Under the pieces are notes generated by a model. The model worked only from the letters and a program-made list of their open reading frames with translations, did not search any database and was not told where the DNA came from. A program made the position numbers and the translations under genes. Of a stretch of DNA of 64,000 nt, positions 29,803 to 40,744 are shown in pieces (position 1 is the first letter of the stretch; each line of letters begins with the position of its first letter). Origin of the DNA: Pezicula radicicola (taxonomy: Eukaryota > Ascomycota > Leotiomycetes > Helotiales > Dermateaceae); NCBI GenBank assembly GCA_003008705.1, contig PDUO01000014.1, positions 346,696 to 410,695 of the forward strand, given 5' to 3'.

Positions 29803-32800
29803 ATGCGTCTACTACAGTACAACGACGATAGCGATTTCAGCCTGACCGAGTTCGATGAGAGCAATATACCTAAGTATACTATACTATCGCATATATAGGA
29901 ACAGGATAATTGTAAGGAAGTTATATATACGGAAGTGATAAGCGGGACTGGCCAGGACAAGGAGGGTTTCAAGAAGATTAGGTTCTGTGGAGAACAGGCT
30001 CGACAAGATGGTCTACCATACTTTTAGGTTGATACCTACTGTATCAACAAGTAAAATAAGGCTGAACTCAGGTACTCCATCAACTCTATGTTCCGTTGGT
30101 ATCGCAATATAAGTCGATGTTATATCTATTTGTCGGATGTTTCGATAAGGATACGAGAAGTAAGTGATCAGTCGTTAGAGTATACTTGGGAATTGAGTTT
30201 TCGGGAGAGTAGATGGTTCACTCGAGGCTGGACACTCCAAGAGCTCCTTACCCCAGCTTCGGTAGAGTTTTTCTCCCTCGAGGGTAAGCAACTTAGTAAC
30301 AAGAGCTCTCTCCAGAAGCAAATCTGTAAAGCAATAAACATTTCCCCCTTTACGCTCCAAGCCAAATCGTTATCTCAGTTTCATATCAATGAGTGAATAT
30401 AGTGGATTGAACATCGAGAAACGGGTCAAGAGGAGGATAAAGTATACTCATTGCTGGGTATCTTCGGTGTCTCTATGGTCCCTACCTATGGTGAAGGAGT
30501 CGCGAAAGTATTCGATCGGCTGTGGGGTAGATTTCACGAAATACAGAAATATATGTAAGACTTACGGCCCACCGATCCCCGTCTAAATAAGGAACGTATC
30601 GAGGCTACCAAAGGAGGGTTACTACAAGAGGCTTACCGATGGGTGATAGAAACCTCCGACTTTCAACAATGGTGTACCAATCAACACAATCGGTTACTAT
30701 GGATCAAGGGCGACCCTGGGAAGGGTAAGACAATATTACTTTGTGGTATTACCGATGAACTATAGAATTCGTTGGCCAAGTCTATACTTCTGTCGTACTT
30801 CTTTTACCAGGCCACAGATTCCCGGATCAACCGTACTATAGCTATACTACGAGGTCTGATTTATCTACTTGTCGACCAACAGCCATCTCTTGTCTCGTAT
30901 ATATAAACGAGTTATAATATAGCTGGCAAGGCGCTCTTTGAAGATACGAATACCTAGGTTGCTTTGACCAAGATTTTCTCTAGTATTCTATACGATCCAA
31001 ATCTACCTAATACTTATTTGATTGTCGATACGCTCGATGAATGTGTAGTCGACTTACCAAGATTGTTAGGTTTCATCGCGCAGACTTCGTCTGTATCCAC
31101 TCGTGTTAAATGGGTAGTCTCTAGCCGCAACTAGCTAGAAATCGAGAAGATACTTGATACCGCAATATAGAAGTAAAGGCTGTGTCTCGAGCTGAATGTA
31201 GATTCCGTCTCCTCTGCCGTTGTGACTTTTATTGAGGCTAAAGTTCACGATCTAAGTATATACAATAAATATAAGAGCGAGACACGGGACGTTGTTCTGC
31301 AATACCTTTCACTAAACGTAAATGGTACCTTTCTCTGGGTGGCGTTGGTTGGCCAGGAGTTGTCGACTCTTTCAGGGTGGAAAGCCGTCCAGAAGTTGGA
31401 CGCCTTACCGCCTGGACTTGATGTACTCTACCAACGGATACTGGATTAAATCATGGTATCAGAGGATTCTGAACTCTGTATGAGTATACTGGCCGTCGTA
31501 TCGACTGTGTACCAGCCTATCATAGTCGACGAGCTAGTGACTTTGGTGAAGTTACCCAATGGAGTTGATGGTGAATATAAAGCTCTAACAGAGATCATTG
31601 GTTACTGTAGATCCTTTCTCGTAATCCGAGAGCGTATAATTTTTTTCGTACACCAGTCAGTAAAGGACTTTCTGATTGGAAAGGTACCTCAAGAACCACT
31701 TCTCCTCAGAGTATAAGATGTGTATAACAGTATCTTCTCTCGATCACTGTAAGTAATGTCTATGACACTACAGCGTGATATCTATAATCTAAGGGCTCCC
31801 GGAATTGACATTAACTAAGTTAAGCAGCCCGATCCTGATCTACTCACGGCGGTACGGTACTCCTGTCTTTACTGGGTTGATTATCTCCTCCAATGTCAAA
31901 TGAGAGAAGAAACAATTGAGGACCTCAAGGATAGTGGCCTGGCTTATAGTTTCCTCCGTCAATACTTCTTGTATTAGCTTGAGGCGCTGAGCCTGTTGAA
32001 AAGTATGTCAGAAGGTGTAGTTATGATTCGGAAGCTCGAGAATCTTTAGGTATATCTTTTATGTAGTCTCATCTATCGGATTATCCTAATATAAACAAAG
32101 TTTGATGAAAGTCCTGATTTATATACGTTTATACAAGATACAACACGATTTACTATAACCAACCGATCAATTATTGAACAGGTACCTCTACAAGTATATT
32201 ATTCAGCTCTCGTCTTTGCCCCAGAGAAGAGCATTGTTCGAGAAACGTTCGAGGGATATATTCCGTCTTGGATCCAGAGAAAACCTAGAGTAGAAGTACA
32301 TTGGACTACGATACTTCAAACACTGGAGGGTCATTCTGGCGGGGCTACATCCATGGCCTTTTCTCCCGACGGCAAGCAGGTCGTGTCGGGGTCTTACGAC
32401 GAGACGGTACAGCTCTGGGACGCAGCAACAGGAGCCTTGCAGTAGACGCTCAAGGGCTATTCTAACTTGGTCACGTCTGTAGCCTTCTCTCCCGACGGTA
32501 AGCAGGTCGTATCGGGGTCTTACGACAAGACGGTGCAGCTCTGGGACACAGCGACAGGAGCCTTGTAGTAGACACTCAAGGGCCATTCTAACTCGGTCAG
32601 GTCCGTGGCCTTCTCTCCCGACGGTAAGTAGGTCGTGTCAGGGTCTTACGACAAGACGGTGCGGCTCTGGGACACAGCGACAGGAGCCTTGCAGTAGACG
32701 CTCAAGGGCTATTCTGACTCGGTCACGTCCGTGGCCTTCTCTCCCGACGGTAAGTAGGTCGTATCGGGCTCTTACGACAAGACAGTACGGCTCTGGGACA

Positions 32801-33070
32801 CAGCGGCAGGAGCCTTGTAGTAGACGCTCAAGGGCCATTCTAGCTGGGTCACGTCCGTCGCCTTCTCTCCCGATAGCAAACACATTCCGACCTTACACGT
32901 AACTAGTGAATGGCTAGTAGAAGGTACTACTAGGTATCTCTGGCTACCTACTAATTATCAACCTACTTGTGAAGCTATATAGGACAGGATTGTAGTTTTA
33001 GGGTATTCGTCAGGGAGATTATTATTTCTTCAGATTCGACCAGGGCTGAACCAACTAATATGAATGTAGG
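29803..33070 (+). pseudogene. Decayed HET - NACHT - WD40 gene (cargo of element B)
   Basis: The start MRLLQYNDDSDFSLTEFDE is followed by a HET domain (MFRWYRN, WFTRGWTLQELL). A NACHT region has P-loop WIKGDPGKGKT (about 30700) and VDTLDECV. A link (PDLYTFIQDTTRF, SALVFAPEKSIV) leads to five WD40 units (about 32320-32880) and a tail (RYLWLPTNYQPTCEAI). There are many in-frame stops, nearly all TAG or TAA where relatives have Trp (TGG) or Gln (CAG/CAA). Examples are the HET FWVDTCC Trp and the LQQTL position repeated in each WD40 unit. This is the pattern of RIP-type C-to-T change at CpA. No product is expected. Confidence 0.85.
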
Positions 33071-33371
33071 AAGATACTTACCTATACATGGTATATGAAG
33101 CTTTGAATATGATATCTCTTTTACTTTTATCTCTATTTCATAGAGGGTTCTAGGGGAGCTTAAGACTTTGTAGCATTTTAATGACTACTTACTTCTGGAA
33201 TCTTCTAGAACAAGCTAACGGAATTATATGACTTTCTAACAATATCGCCTATATAAGTAAAAAGGTACACGACGTCTAAGGACAATATAATTAGTTTTCC
33301 ATCTCATACTTACAGTACAAAATAGTCAGATGTCTCGTAGTAACTATTTACTGAACATACGAAGTAAAGCT

Positions 33372-33804
33372 TTATAGAAGGTACAGGGTCAGTCCCTGCT
33401 AGCTGAGAATCATTAGGTCTGTCGATCAGAAGTACCGAACCGCGTAGCGGCCCTATAATTATTTACGCACTACAGTAACCATAAAGCTTATAAAAGTCTC
33501 GGACTAAAAAATATAGATCTGAAGCTTAGATAAGAACTTTTAAGATATATAAGGGATAATAAGAGCTTACTAGTATAGCTGTGGTAGAGGGCTCGTACAA
33601 AAGCCTAAATAGAGGCTTCTTATCAATCAGGCGAAAAAGCGACGATGCGAATATAAAATTTTCTTTGGAAGGGGTCACATTACTAATAAATAGTTGTATA
33701 ATGCTACTGACCTTTTATTTTTATAGAATGATAAGCTGGTGTGGAATTTGAGATACTGAAAGTCAAAGTACCGTATGGTTTTCTCGGCACGCAGGGAGGG
33801 ACGT
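33372..33804. repeat. Right long inverted arm of element B
   Basis: Read in reverse complement, this arm aligns through its length with 8797-8892 + 20392-20636 + 29487-29612. Shared blocks include CTTTGACTTT near the tip, CATCGTCGCTWTTTCGCCTG, and GGTTCGGTACTTCTGATCGA near the inner border. Similarity stops just after an AAGCTTT block. Confidence 0.8.
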
Positions 33805-33806
33805 TA

Positions 33807-35004
33807 GTGCTATTGTGAAATATGAACGGGCACTTGCCTCTACAATGATTCTAATTTCTTTTCTGGAAGCTTATAGTGTTATCCATCTGCGTCAACCAAA
33901 GTATTTCATGCAACAACCTTGGAATTATCGTCATTCTTTCGTGCCTATCAAATCTCCATTTCTGGAATTTTGTCGCGGAAACAGGTACCAGTATGCAGAC
34001 GTTATCTGAAACCGAGTCAGTCCGCCTTATTCCATTGAGCTCACAATGCTGGTGAGGAGAAAATTTGGCTTACTGGGAGCATTATTATAACTGCTTTCGA
34101 TTGATATGCGACCGTAGTTGGAAATTGGGATGGGAGGGGCAAATCATTATTCCGCGCACTAAATTTTGCTGGGCCAATGAGAGTCTCTGTTGCATTTGAC
34201 ACAATTACTCGCTCGCATCTGATCCCCATTGGATGAGAAATCGAAATCAGGACGACGATGCACGGATGCACAACCAACCCCTCATGCACGTGGCACGGAA
34301 CTTGATCGGAGGCTGCCTGATTTTATCTTATAAATCAGACTCCATTTCGATAATTCCACTTTATCGCTTATTATAACCAACCAATTAGAGCGCGATAAAG
34401 TGAATTCTCAATATAGAGAGAGTCTAAGGAATTATATTCTATAGAAATTTATTTATGTGTTTAGCCGGAGTGGTCCCGACAAATTTGTAGTCTCATAACC
34501 CGGCCCAACGCAATTGATAGGTCCAGATGTTCTGCTTGTAATTGGTACATCAGTCTCTAAGGACGTGTATGGTATTGTTTGAATTAGGTAGCTGTATTTC
34601 CATTCGTAGTAGTATCAAAGCTCTCTTCATTTTGCATTATATTTGCACTCAGATTCTACGTCTCTGCCCGGGTTGGGGAAGTAATTGATCACATGATGTA
34701 TAAGGCAGTGAATTTTCATGAATTTACCTCAAGCGCCGAAGTAAGCGAGTAAATTGCAGTATAATGTGCCCATATTCAGAGCCTCTCATTGGGGACTAGC
34801 TCGTAATTCTTAGCATATTACTTCAAAAGACTTAGCACTAGTTTTTGACCACTATTTTGAGCGCTCTGATTGGTGTGAAAAAAATGGTCGGTAAATTTTT
34901 AGATAAAATTGGGAGTCTGATTTACTATGAGATAAGAATGTTGTCGTGTCGACAATAGTTGCGCTGATTCAAATTAAATCGACTGCTATCGTTTTTGAAC
35001 ATCG
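33807..35004. other. AT-rich stretch without recognisable gene
   Basis: No coding region is supported here. An 11-bp perfect inverted repeat (CACTTTATCGC and its complement, 34357-34367 and 34392-34402) brackets 24 bp and may be a tiny foldback repeat. Short open frames lack similarity to anything I know. Confidence 0.5.
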
Positions 35005-35061
35005 TAAGTAAGCCTCTTTCATCCGAAATGACCCTGGCCTGTGCTAACCGATATCACTGAG

Positions 35062-35717
35062 TACTCATTTCACGCCATCAAACTCCGCGCCGACTTGAAT
35101 AGATACATCCTTAATCCCCGTCAAACTCCAGTAGACGATTTCCCAGGAAAGATAGCTGTGGTTGTAACAGGCGTGGAGATGATAGAATTCGGCCCGGGAG
35201 TTGCAGAATCTGTTGCAGACGCTGCTCGAGCAAGCCTTGATGAGCAGGTCCGTAAGCTGCGAGAACAAGGGAAGTTGGAGGCAGGGAAATCGACCTTAGA
35301 GAGATTAGATTGGACGCCTGAGACAGCCCAAGCAGGGCAAGAGTTTAAGAAAGTATAGTCTTGCACTAACCTTAATCGAGCTGTATTGTTGACTAACTAG
35401 TACAGCATGTCGACCTTACTTTCCTCAGAAACCTTGGAGTCGCGGACCGAACGAGCGACGACATCAAATGGACAGGACCCATAATTTATTCGGATGTCTT
35501 AGCTCAACCGAAGAAATATTCAAGTCCGGCTGAAAAATATGGCGTCCTTGGAATAATGGCACTAGGCAAACTTCAACTGCCTGAAATTGGCGACAGCGGA
35601 AGTATAGAGATCAAAAGTGGCGAAGTCGCGTACATTGGTGGATCTGATTCCATTGTCTATCGTGCATGTGGAGGAGGACGAGCTATCTTATTCTACATTA
35701 GCAAGAGCGATTCATAA
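35062..35717 (+). CDS. Hypothetical protein, at least two exons (5' end uncertain)
   Basis: Two exons, 35062-35352 and 35406-35717, join in frame over a 53-bp intron (GTATAG...GTACAG, branch GACTAAC). A further intron upstream is likely: GTAAGT at 35005, GCTAAC branch near 35040 and CTGAG acceptor before 35062; the first coding exon was not found. The protein has a helical middle (VAESVADAARASLDEQVRKLREQGK) and a Gly-rich C-terminal part (VYRACGGGRAILFYIS). No family recognised. It is the first gene right of the transposon nest. Confidence 0.55.
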
Positions 35718-35755
35718 GGAGATATCTAGCACCAACGGACATTCATCTAGTTTAT

Positions 35756-37708
35756 TCAACGAGTAATTCCTAGATTGTTTACCCTCGAAGTTTGTGCACA
35801 TGCAGGCCGCCTTTGTAAGATTTGAGGGGCCCATTGACTTGGCCTTATGCTCAAGGGATCTGGAAGTTCGCCTGATTCATCCAAGTATCGCGTTAAGTCC
35901 TGGTCGATGGTCTCCCCACTCAAGCCCTGCCCTAAGTTTGGTAGCTGTCCTGACGCATCCAGAGAACGTATCAAGTCTTGGTCGACCAACGCTGCCATTT
36001 CTTGACCTGGGCTTGATATGTGCATACTTGTCAGGTAATTTATGGTAGGAAATACGGGAATGTGTCCAGCAGATGGCTCAGTCATGGCAGGTTGTCTGGG
36101 GCCTGATATAATCTGAGATACATAGTTTAAGTCGGGAAGAATCGAACTGCGTATTGGATACCAATGGTCAGCGTTATTATCAACTGGAGTATACGTCTGC
36201 TGGCTGCCAAAATCAGAAGAAGGTTGCCTAGAATCCGCGAATGTGCAAGCCTGGTGAGTTTTCCGTCTGCACTTTGCTTGATCAATCCGTCGCTTTATCA
36301 AGTTCTTGGACATGCCATAGTACTCCTTAAGTTCTCGTACGAATTTCGTTTTGCTCAAAAGGATCTCAGATTCAGTCCAGCCAAGGGATGAAAGGTCCTC
36401 TAAAATGACTTTCTTTGTCAAATCCTGAGACTTGCCATAGTATCTGGTAACTCCTTGTATGAGATTCGTGTTGCTAGAAAGGATTCCAGACTCGGTCCAG
36501 CCAATGGCCACAAGGCCGTTTATAATGACTTTTGCAGCGATTCCATTCAACAATTTAGCGCGTAGTTGGAGCTGACGAAGACGCTCTGCCCTATACCGAA
36601 CGACATCTATTATATTTTGCTTGGTCAGTTTTTTCTCCCACCTAAGGAATGTCAGTTATCTCTGGAGTAGTATTAGCTTGATGATAACTCACATTGAAGT
36701 CATTTTAGAACCAAGTTCAAGGAGAGATCCAGGACCTTCCGAAGCCAGTAGTCGGAAGTAGTTCTTACTATTCTTGTAGTCGTTTTTTACATCATCCACC
36801 GGAGTATTAGAATCATCAGAAAACTTCTGGAAGGCAGCAGTCAGTCGGTTTTGACCCGTGCTCATTATGAGGGAGGTATTGCTGGCTATGTAGTCGACCT
36901 CGTGAGCCATGAACATCAATGCGAGGCGACCGGCGCAATCATATTTGGATATGCCCTTTTCTATCCTCTCGCGGCCTCGTTGCAGCCTAAACAATCTCCC
37001 AGTCATTCCACAACCAGGCTTATCAAACACTGTCTCCTTGACACTAGACCATAGTGTTTCGTAAGACTCCAAAGGAAGATGCGGGGCAGCAATGAAGCCT
37101 TGAATCGTTTTTTCCAGACGGAGAACATCTATCTTAATATTCTTCGGAATATGAGTAGGCAACTCGGGAACACCGGCAGTTGTCTTCAGTGCGAGGACGA
37201 AAGATAACGGCGCTGAGGGAGCTGGCACATAAGCAGTGAAGATGAACTCTTCCAGTGGAGCAAGACCTGTGGCAAAAGCTGATGATGAGGCTTCCTCTGA
37301 GGCTTTACGGCCTTCTGATGAAGATATATTGGTGGAAGTTGATGTTGTAGTTGCTGCCACGATCCTCGATTCGTGGCCATTTTGCGACCGTATACGACCT
37401 TCTGATGAAGAGACATTTGTGGAAGTCGATGTTGTAGGTTTTGATGCCACGATCCTCGATTCGAGGCCATTTTGCGACTGTATATGACCTTCTGATGAAG
37501 AGACATTAGTGGAAGTCGATGTTGTAAGTGTTGATGCCACGATCCTCGATTCGAGGCCATTTTGCGACTGTACTCTCAGGAAAACATCTTTCAGACTCTG
37601 TGGGACAAGCAACCAACAATGTTCTGCCGTGCCTCGCTCAAAAAACTGTCTGAAGGCATTCACCAATACCTGCTTTTGGTTTAGTATCTGTACGAAATAA
37701 TGAGCCAT
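35756..37708 (-). CDS. Hypothetical protein with N-terminal 30-residue tandem repeats
   Basis: Two exons, 37708-36693 and 36641-35756, are joined by a 51-bp intron (GTGAGT...CCTTAG) and keep the frame for 633 residues. An upstream start at 37809 (MEYSSDVNNHDKYLAG) followed by a GTAAGT donor suggests an extra first exon, but that intron would be only 32 bp, so I leave it open. Near the N-terminus are three copies of a 29-30 residue Ser/Thr-rich repeat (SQNGLESRIVAS...SSSEG). The C-terminal part has a doubled motif (IGWTESGIL / LGWTESEIL) and a basic CRRKTHQ stretch. Function unknown. Confidence 0.6.
37312..37572 (-). repeat. Three tandem 87-90 bp coding repeats
   Basis: Each unit encodes QSQNGxESRIVA followed by a TSTSTNVSSSEG stretch. 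The copies differ at few positions, and unit length is a multiple of three, so copy number can change without a frameshift. Boundaries are approximate. Confidence 0.8.
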
Positions 37709-37918
37709 AGCAGACTTACGTCTGACTCGATAATATCCGCAGGCGACAGCCTGCTCAAGGTCCCAGCGAGATACTTGTCATGGTTGTTCACGTCGGAAGA
37801 GTACTCCATCTCGTATCAAGTGCGCAGCCTAGGAGAGTGAGATAGATGGGTTGGTGAAAGGCAGCGAAAGGCAGATGGTGGATTCCCAAATTTGGCCTCG
37901 CTCAAAGAAATCGGCAGG

Positions 37919-37950
37919 GGGTTTCGAGTCCACTGGTGGACTCGAAACCC
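37919..37950. repeat. Perfect 32-bp palindrome (15-bp arms, 2-bp spacer)
   Basis: Arms GGGTTTCGAGTCCAC and GTGGACTCGAAACCC are separated by TG. It lies upstream of the divergent genes near 37.8 and 38.2 kb. It could be a protein-binding site or cruciform-prone DNA; no coding explanation is seen. Confidence 0.85.
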
Positions 37951-38231
37951 TGGTAGGTGCGCCGCCCACTGCTGCATGCGCTTGGGACTTGTCACTAATT
38001 TTGATCACCAGCCTGGCTGCCCAATTATGACAGCTGAAGGTTGGACCTGATTTCAGAAGACTGAATGAGCGCCTGGTGCGGATACCTTCCGATAGGTATT
38101 TACCTATCCCGTGGCCTGATTCTATAAGAAGTAGCTGCAGATGAGAGCAGGTGCCCTCTCGCACAGTCTGACATTTTGTCATCTCACCCGCTCACATATT
38201 CATTCCTTCCCTCCCCGCTGAAAATTGAGCT

Positions 38232-38411
38232 ATGCCTTTTGCTGTTCTTACTTCCGGCCCCGTCACTATCAGCACCGGCCGGTCAATCCCTTCCAAGAAC
38301 CAGGTGACTCACGAGGCCATAGTGACCAATGGTTCGACAGTAATTAGCAACATTGAAGATTCTTCAAAGCGATGCACGTCCTTGGGGGACCTTTGGCATG
38401 AGATTGACTAA
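38232..38411 (+). CDS. Possible small protein or first exon (59 codons)
   Basis: A complete short frame, starting MPFAVLTSGPVTISTG and ending SLGDLWHEID, lies about 420 bp from the divergent gene at 37809. Composition is compatible with coding, but there is no known family. A later frame (38504-38806) could be a further exon or chance. Confidence 0.25.
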   Translation: MPFAVLTSGPVTISTGRSIPSKNQVTHEAIVTNGSTVISNIEDSSKRCTSLGDLWHEID

Positions 38412-39132
38412 CAGAATTTCTTGAGATTGCCGACGGCCAAGCATTGAAGTTTCTTCAATGGCGCAAGACGCCATCACGAATTACAGGCGGAAGAAGATAT
38501 TGATTGCCGACGGGTTCTACAGGTGCCCCTGGAAAGCAAATATCTCCCTATACTAACCTCGAACCGGCATTTACCTTATCGCCATGCGCTGCTACCTTTA
38601 TCCTCGGGATGACCGTCAACCTTGATGAACTCGAATACGTTCAGGAATACTTCGCATCTACCCAATTCGAAGCATCTTTGGAAACTTTCGCTTTCGAGAT
38701 GGCAGGCAATGAAATTGTTCGAAGTCAAGACCTTGGACTCAGCTGCACGCACCTTAAGCAAGAAATACTCCTTTTCAGAGAGTTGCCCATTAACTGGGTT
38801 ATGTAATATGTAGACACAAATTGTGGTATGTCATGTATCCATAGACAGATGATTCATACTTTGAAAAAGCTCGATAGCACTACTTCAATGGTCCAAGAAG
38901 ATGGAAGGAAAACCAAGGGGGGAAGGTGTTGGGTTGACAAGGCGATGTTTATTCCTTTTTTTTACCAAGAAAAACCTAAGGTTGCCTCGCACTGTTAGGA
39001 AATGCAAATTCATGAAGTTTTCCAAGTAATTTAACGTATAATTTGTCCTTTTCGCTGTTAAACCCACATAATTCAGTGATGGCAGCAAGTTCCAAGTACC
39101 TAAGCGAGAATACTAACTACTTCGCTTAATCT

Positions 39133-39384
39133 TCACGAAAAACAACGTGGATCTTGTCCACGAAGAAGCATATCTTTTTCCCACAATTTTTGACGTCTTC
39201 GCTGCATAGCTAGTTCTGCTACTAACGCCCAAGATTCCTCACACTTGTCTCCAGCCTTACTCTTGTCCACGTGAGGTACTTCTCTTAACTCGTCTTCGAG
39301 CTCTTTCAACTCGTCTTCGAGCTTTTTCAACCGATGTGTTTTATAATGTTCGACTACAAATGTAAACATCAAGCTGCATCTCAC
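39133..39384 (-). CDS. Possible coiled-coil small protein or exon
   Basis: An 83-codon frame has a heptad-like repeat KKLEDELKELEDELREV, a predicted short coiled coil, and a charged C-terminal half. No family recognised. It could be an exon of a larger gene, or chance. Confidence 0.3.
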   Translation of the reverse strand: MRCSLMFTFVVEHYKTHRLKKLEDELKELEDELREVPHVDKSKAGDKCEESWALVAELAMQRRRQKLWEKDMLLRGQDPRCFS

Positions 39385-39436
39385 AGTTATATGCTTCTAC
39401 GTACAACACTCAGAAGCAATTCCACTAGGACTGAAT

Positions 39437-39733
39437 GTGCAATTAGTCTTCGGAGTAAGTGAGAAGACTCATGACCACTTACCCATTGAAACACAAAGTG
39501 GTATTTCGTTCGGTGGGGGAGCACTTCTTGCCACATCTTCTAACAAATTTGATGTCGCTGATGTGATTGCATCCGTAAGCTGTGCCATAATGCCAGGTTG
39601 CTGTGAAGCGACACATCTTGTCAATAAACTCATACCTTTGATTCAAGTAATGATTAAGGTGAGCAAGCGTATATATGAAGATTCATTATCTGCGGAAACT
39701 GTGACATGGAAAAAGCATAGCAATAATCGATAG
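39437..39733 (+). CDS. Possible exon of unknown protein
   Basis: A 98-codon frame has a Gly-rich ISFGGGALLATSSNKFDVADV start and a helical second half (LVNKLIPLIQVMIKVSKRIYEDSL). The first codon given is arbitrary; splice joins were not resolved. Function unknown. Confidence 0.25.
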   Translation: MQLVFGVSEKTHDHLPIETQSGISFGGGALLATSSNKFDVADVIASVSCAIMPGCCEATHLVNKLIPLIQVMIKVSKRIYEDSLSAETVTWKKHSNNR

Positions 39734-40241
39734 ATCATATTCAACAGAGTAACTGTGACATTTTGTAGACCCTCCTCACCTCGTTTATACACGACAAAGT
39801 TTCGCAAGCTTGAATGTATTCGCAGGGTCTAGCCTCCAGTAGCCATGCCTCAAAGCAGATCAATTTGCATATTCTCGTCTCCTAGCCAGCATTCCCCGAA
39901 CCTAATTGGGTGTTTAGGAGTTCCTCTCGGTTCCCAAATTTCGGGGGCGCATTTTCCTTCGGTCTGTGCTTTTCAAGCCCCACCAGGTACCAGTCCTTGG
40001 GGACCGATAAAGCCAAGGTTTTCTACAGGTTTCTCGACGTTTAGGCCAGGGAGTTTTACGCAGTGCCGCGTTGGCTCCAATCCACAGGCTTATCGGGTCC
40101 AATTTCTTGCAGCCTATAGCCTTCGCGACCACTTTCACGGCTACTTTCTCACGGCAACACTCCTCGTCACCAACCCCACGACACAGTCTTTGCATCAGCC
40201 TTTCAACCTTTCCCTTCACAATAATTCAGATTTTACATGAA

Positions 40242-40742
40242 ATGGTTGAGTGGTCTGAAGCCGAGGTCAAAGAGTACATTGGAGTTTTGGATCCGGAAAC
40301 TATTGTAGCTCGCGAAGCTAAGTTGGCCGCATCCAAGTGGTTCAATAAGTTTTTAAAGAAAATCACCACAGATCAGGAGAAATTCAAGGATCGAGCAAGT
40401 TTTATGGCGAACTCTCATAAGAAACTGCTTTTCGAAGTCATGTTACAGAAGGTCTTTTCGGGTTATGATTGGGAGAAAGATATTCTACGAGGTCTGCGCA
40501 TTGAAGTTAGAATTTCCCTTTGTATAGCGGTAGGTCCGAATCAGCTCCAAGAGATTTGTAAACATAAATTGGAAGAGTTCATTTCGGAGCGACTCAATGC
40601 GCTTGTACCTCTGAATGTTCCTCTGTGGGCTGTCGAGAGGGCCATATCAGTTTTGATTCTTTGTAATGATACTAAAGCGCTGAGCTTCCTAGAAGGTTCG
40701 TTCTTGAGTGTAGTTGGTGGATCACAGCTAATAAAACGCTAG
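40242..40742 (+). CDS. Hypothetical helical protein
   Basis: The start is taken at MVEWSEAEVKEYIGVLD; upstream in-frame sequence is Pro/Ser-rich and looks like leader. 166 residues, rich in Lys/Glu and Leu, largely helical (REAKLAASKWFNKFLKKI, ELEEFISERLN-like segments). The frame ends at 40740-40742, and the next frame (40745-41239) starts almost at once in another phase, so the two may be exons of one gene or parts split by a frameshift. No family recognised. Confidence 0.45.
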   Translation: MVEWSEAEVKEYIGVLDPETIVAREAKLAASKWFNKFLKKITTDQEKFKDRASFMANSHKKLLFEVMLQKVFSGYDWEKDILRGLRIEVRISLCIAVGPNQLQEICKHKLEEFISERLNALVPLNVPLWAVERAISVLILCNDTKALSFLEGSFLSVVGGSQLIKR

Positions 40743-40744
40743 AG

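Larger units (their letters stand above)
8797..33804. mobile_element. Element B: long-inverted-repeat element carrying a decayed HET-NACHT-WD40 gene, host of nested elements
   Basis: Both ends begin ACGTCCCTCCCTGCGTGCCGA and are flanked by TA (8795-8796, 33805-33806). The right arm (about 33372-33804) matches, inverted, a left arm that is now split in three: 8797-8892, 20392-20636 and about 29487-29612. The first break holds element C and the second element F, each with TA at the junctions. Removing the inserts restores collinear arms of about 430-470 bp. Both arms resemble the 3'-type end of A, E and F, including a GTTCGCATCGTCG segment, so B looks like two inverted 3' ends around cargo. Its gene (29803-33070) is the most decayed in the nest, consistent with B being the oldest layer. 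Confidence 0.82.

Noticed and set aside
32203..32883. Long reverse frames opposite the WD40 remnant of element B
   Set aside because: Antisense of repetitive WD40 coding sequence; open only because of its composition.
34340..34420. Possible RNA hairpin or tRNA at the inverted repeat near 34.38 kb
   Set aside because: No cloverleaf or B-box could be formed; only a simple 11-bp inverted repeat is present.
37829..38182. 117-codon reverse frame
   Set aside because: It spans the perfect palindrome and has no domain; probably leader DNA of the gene at 37809.
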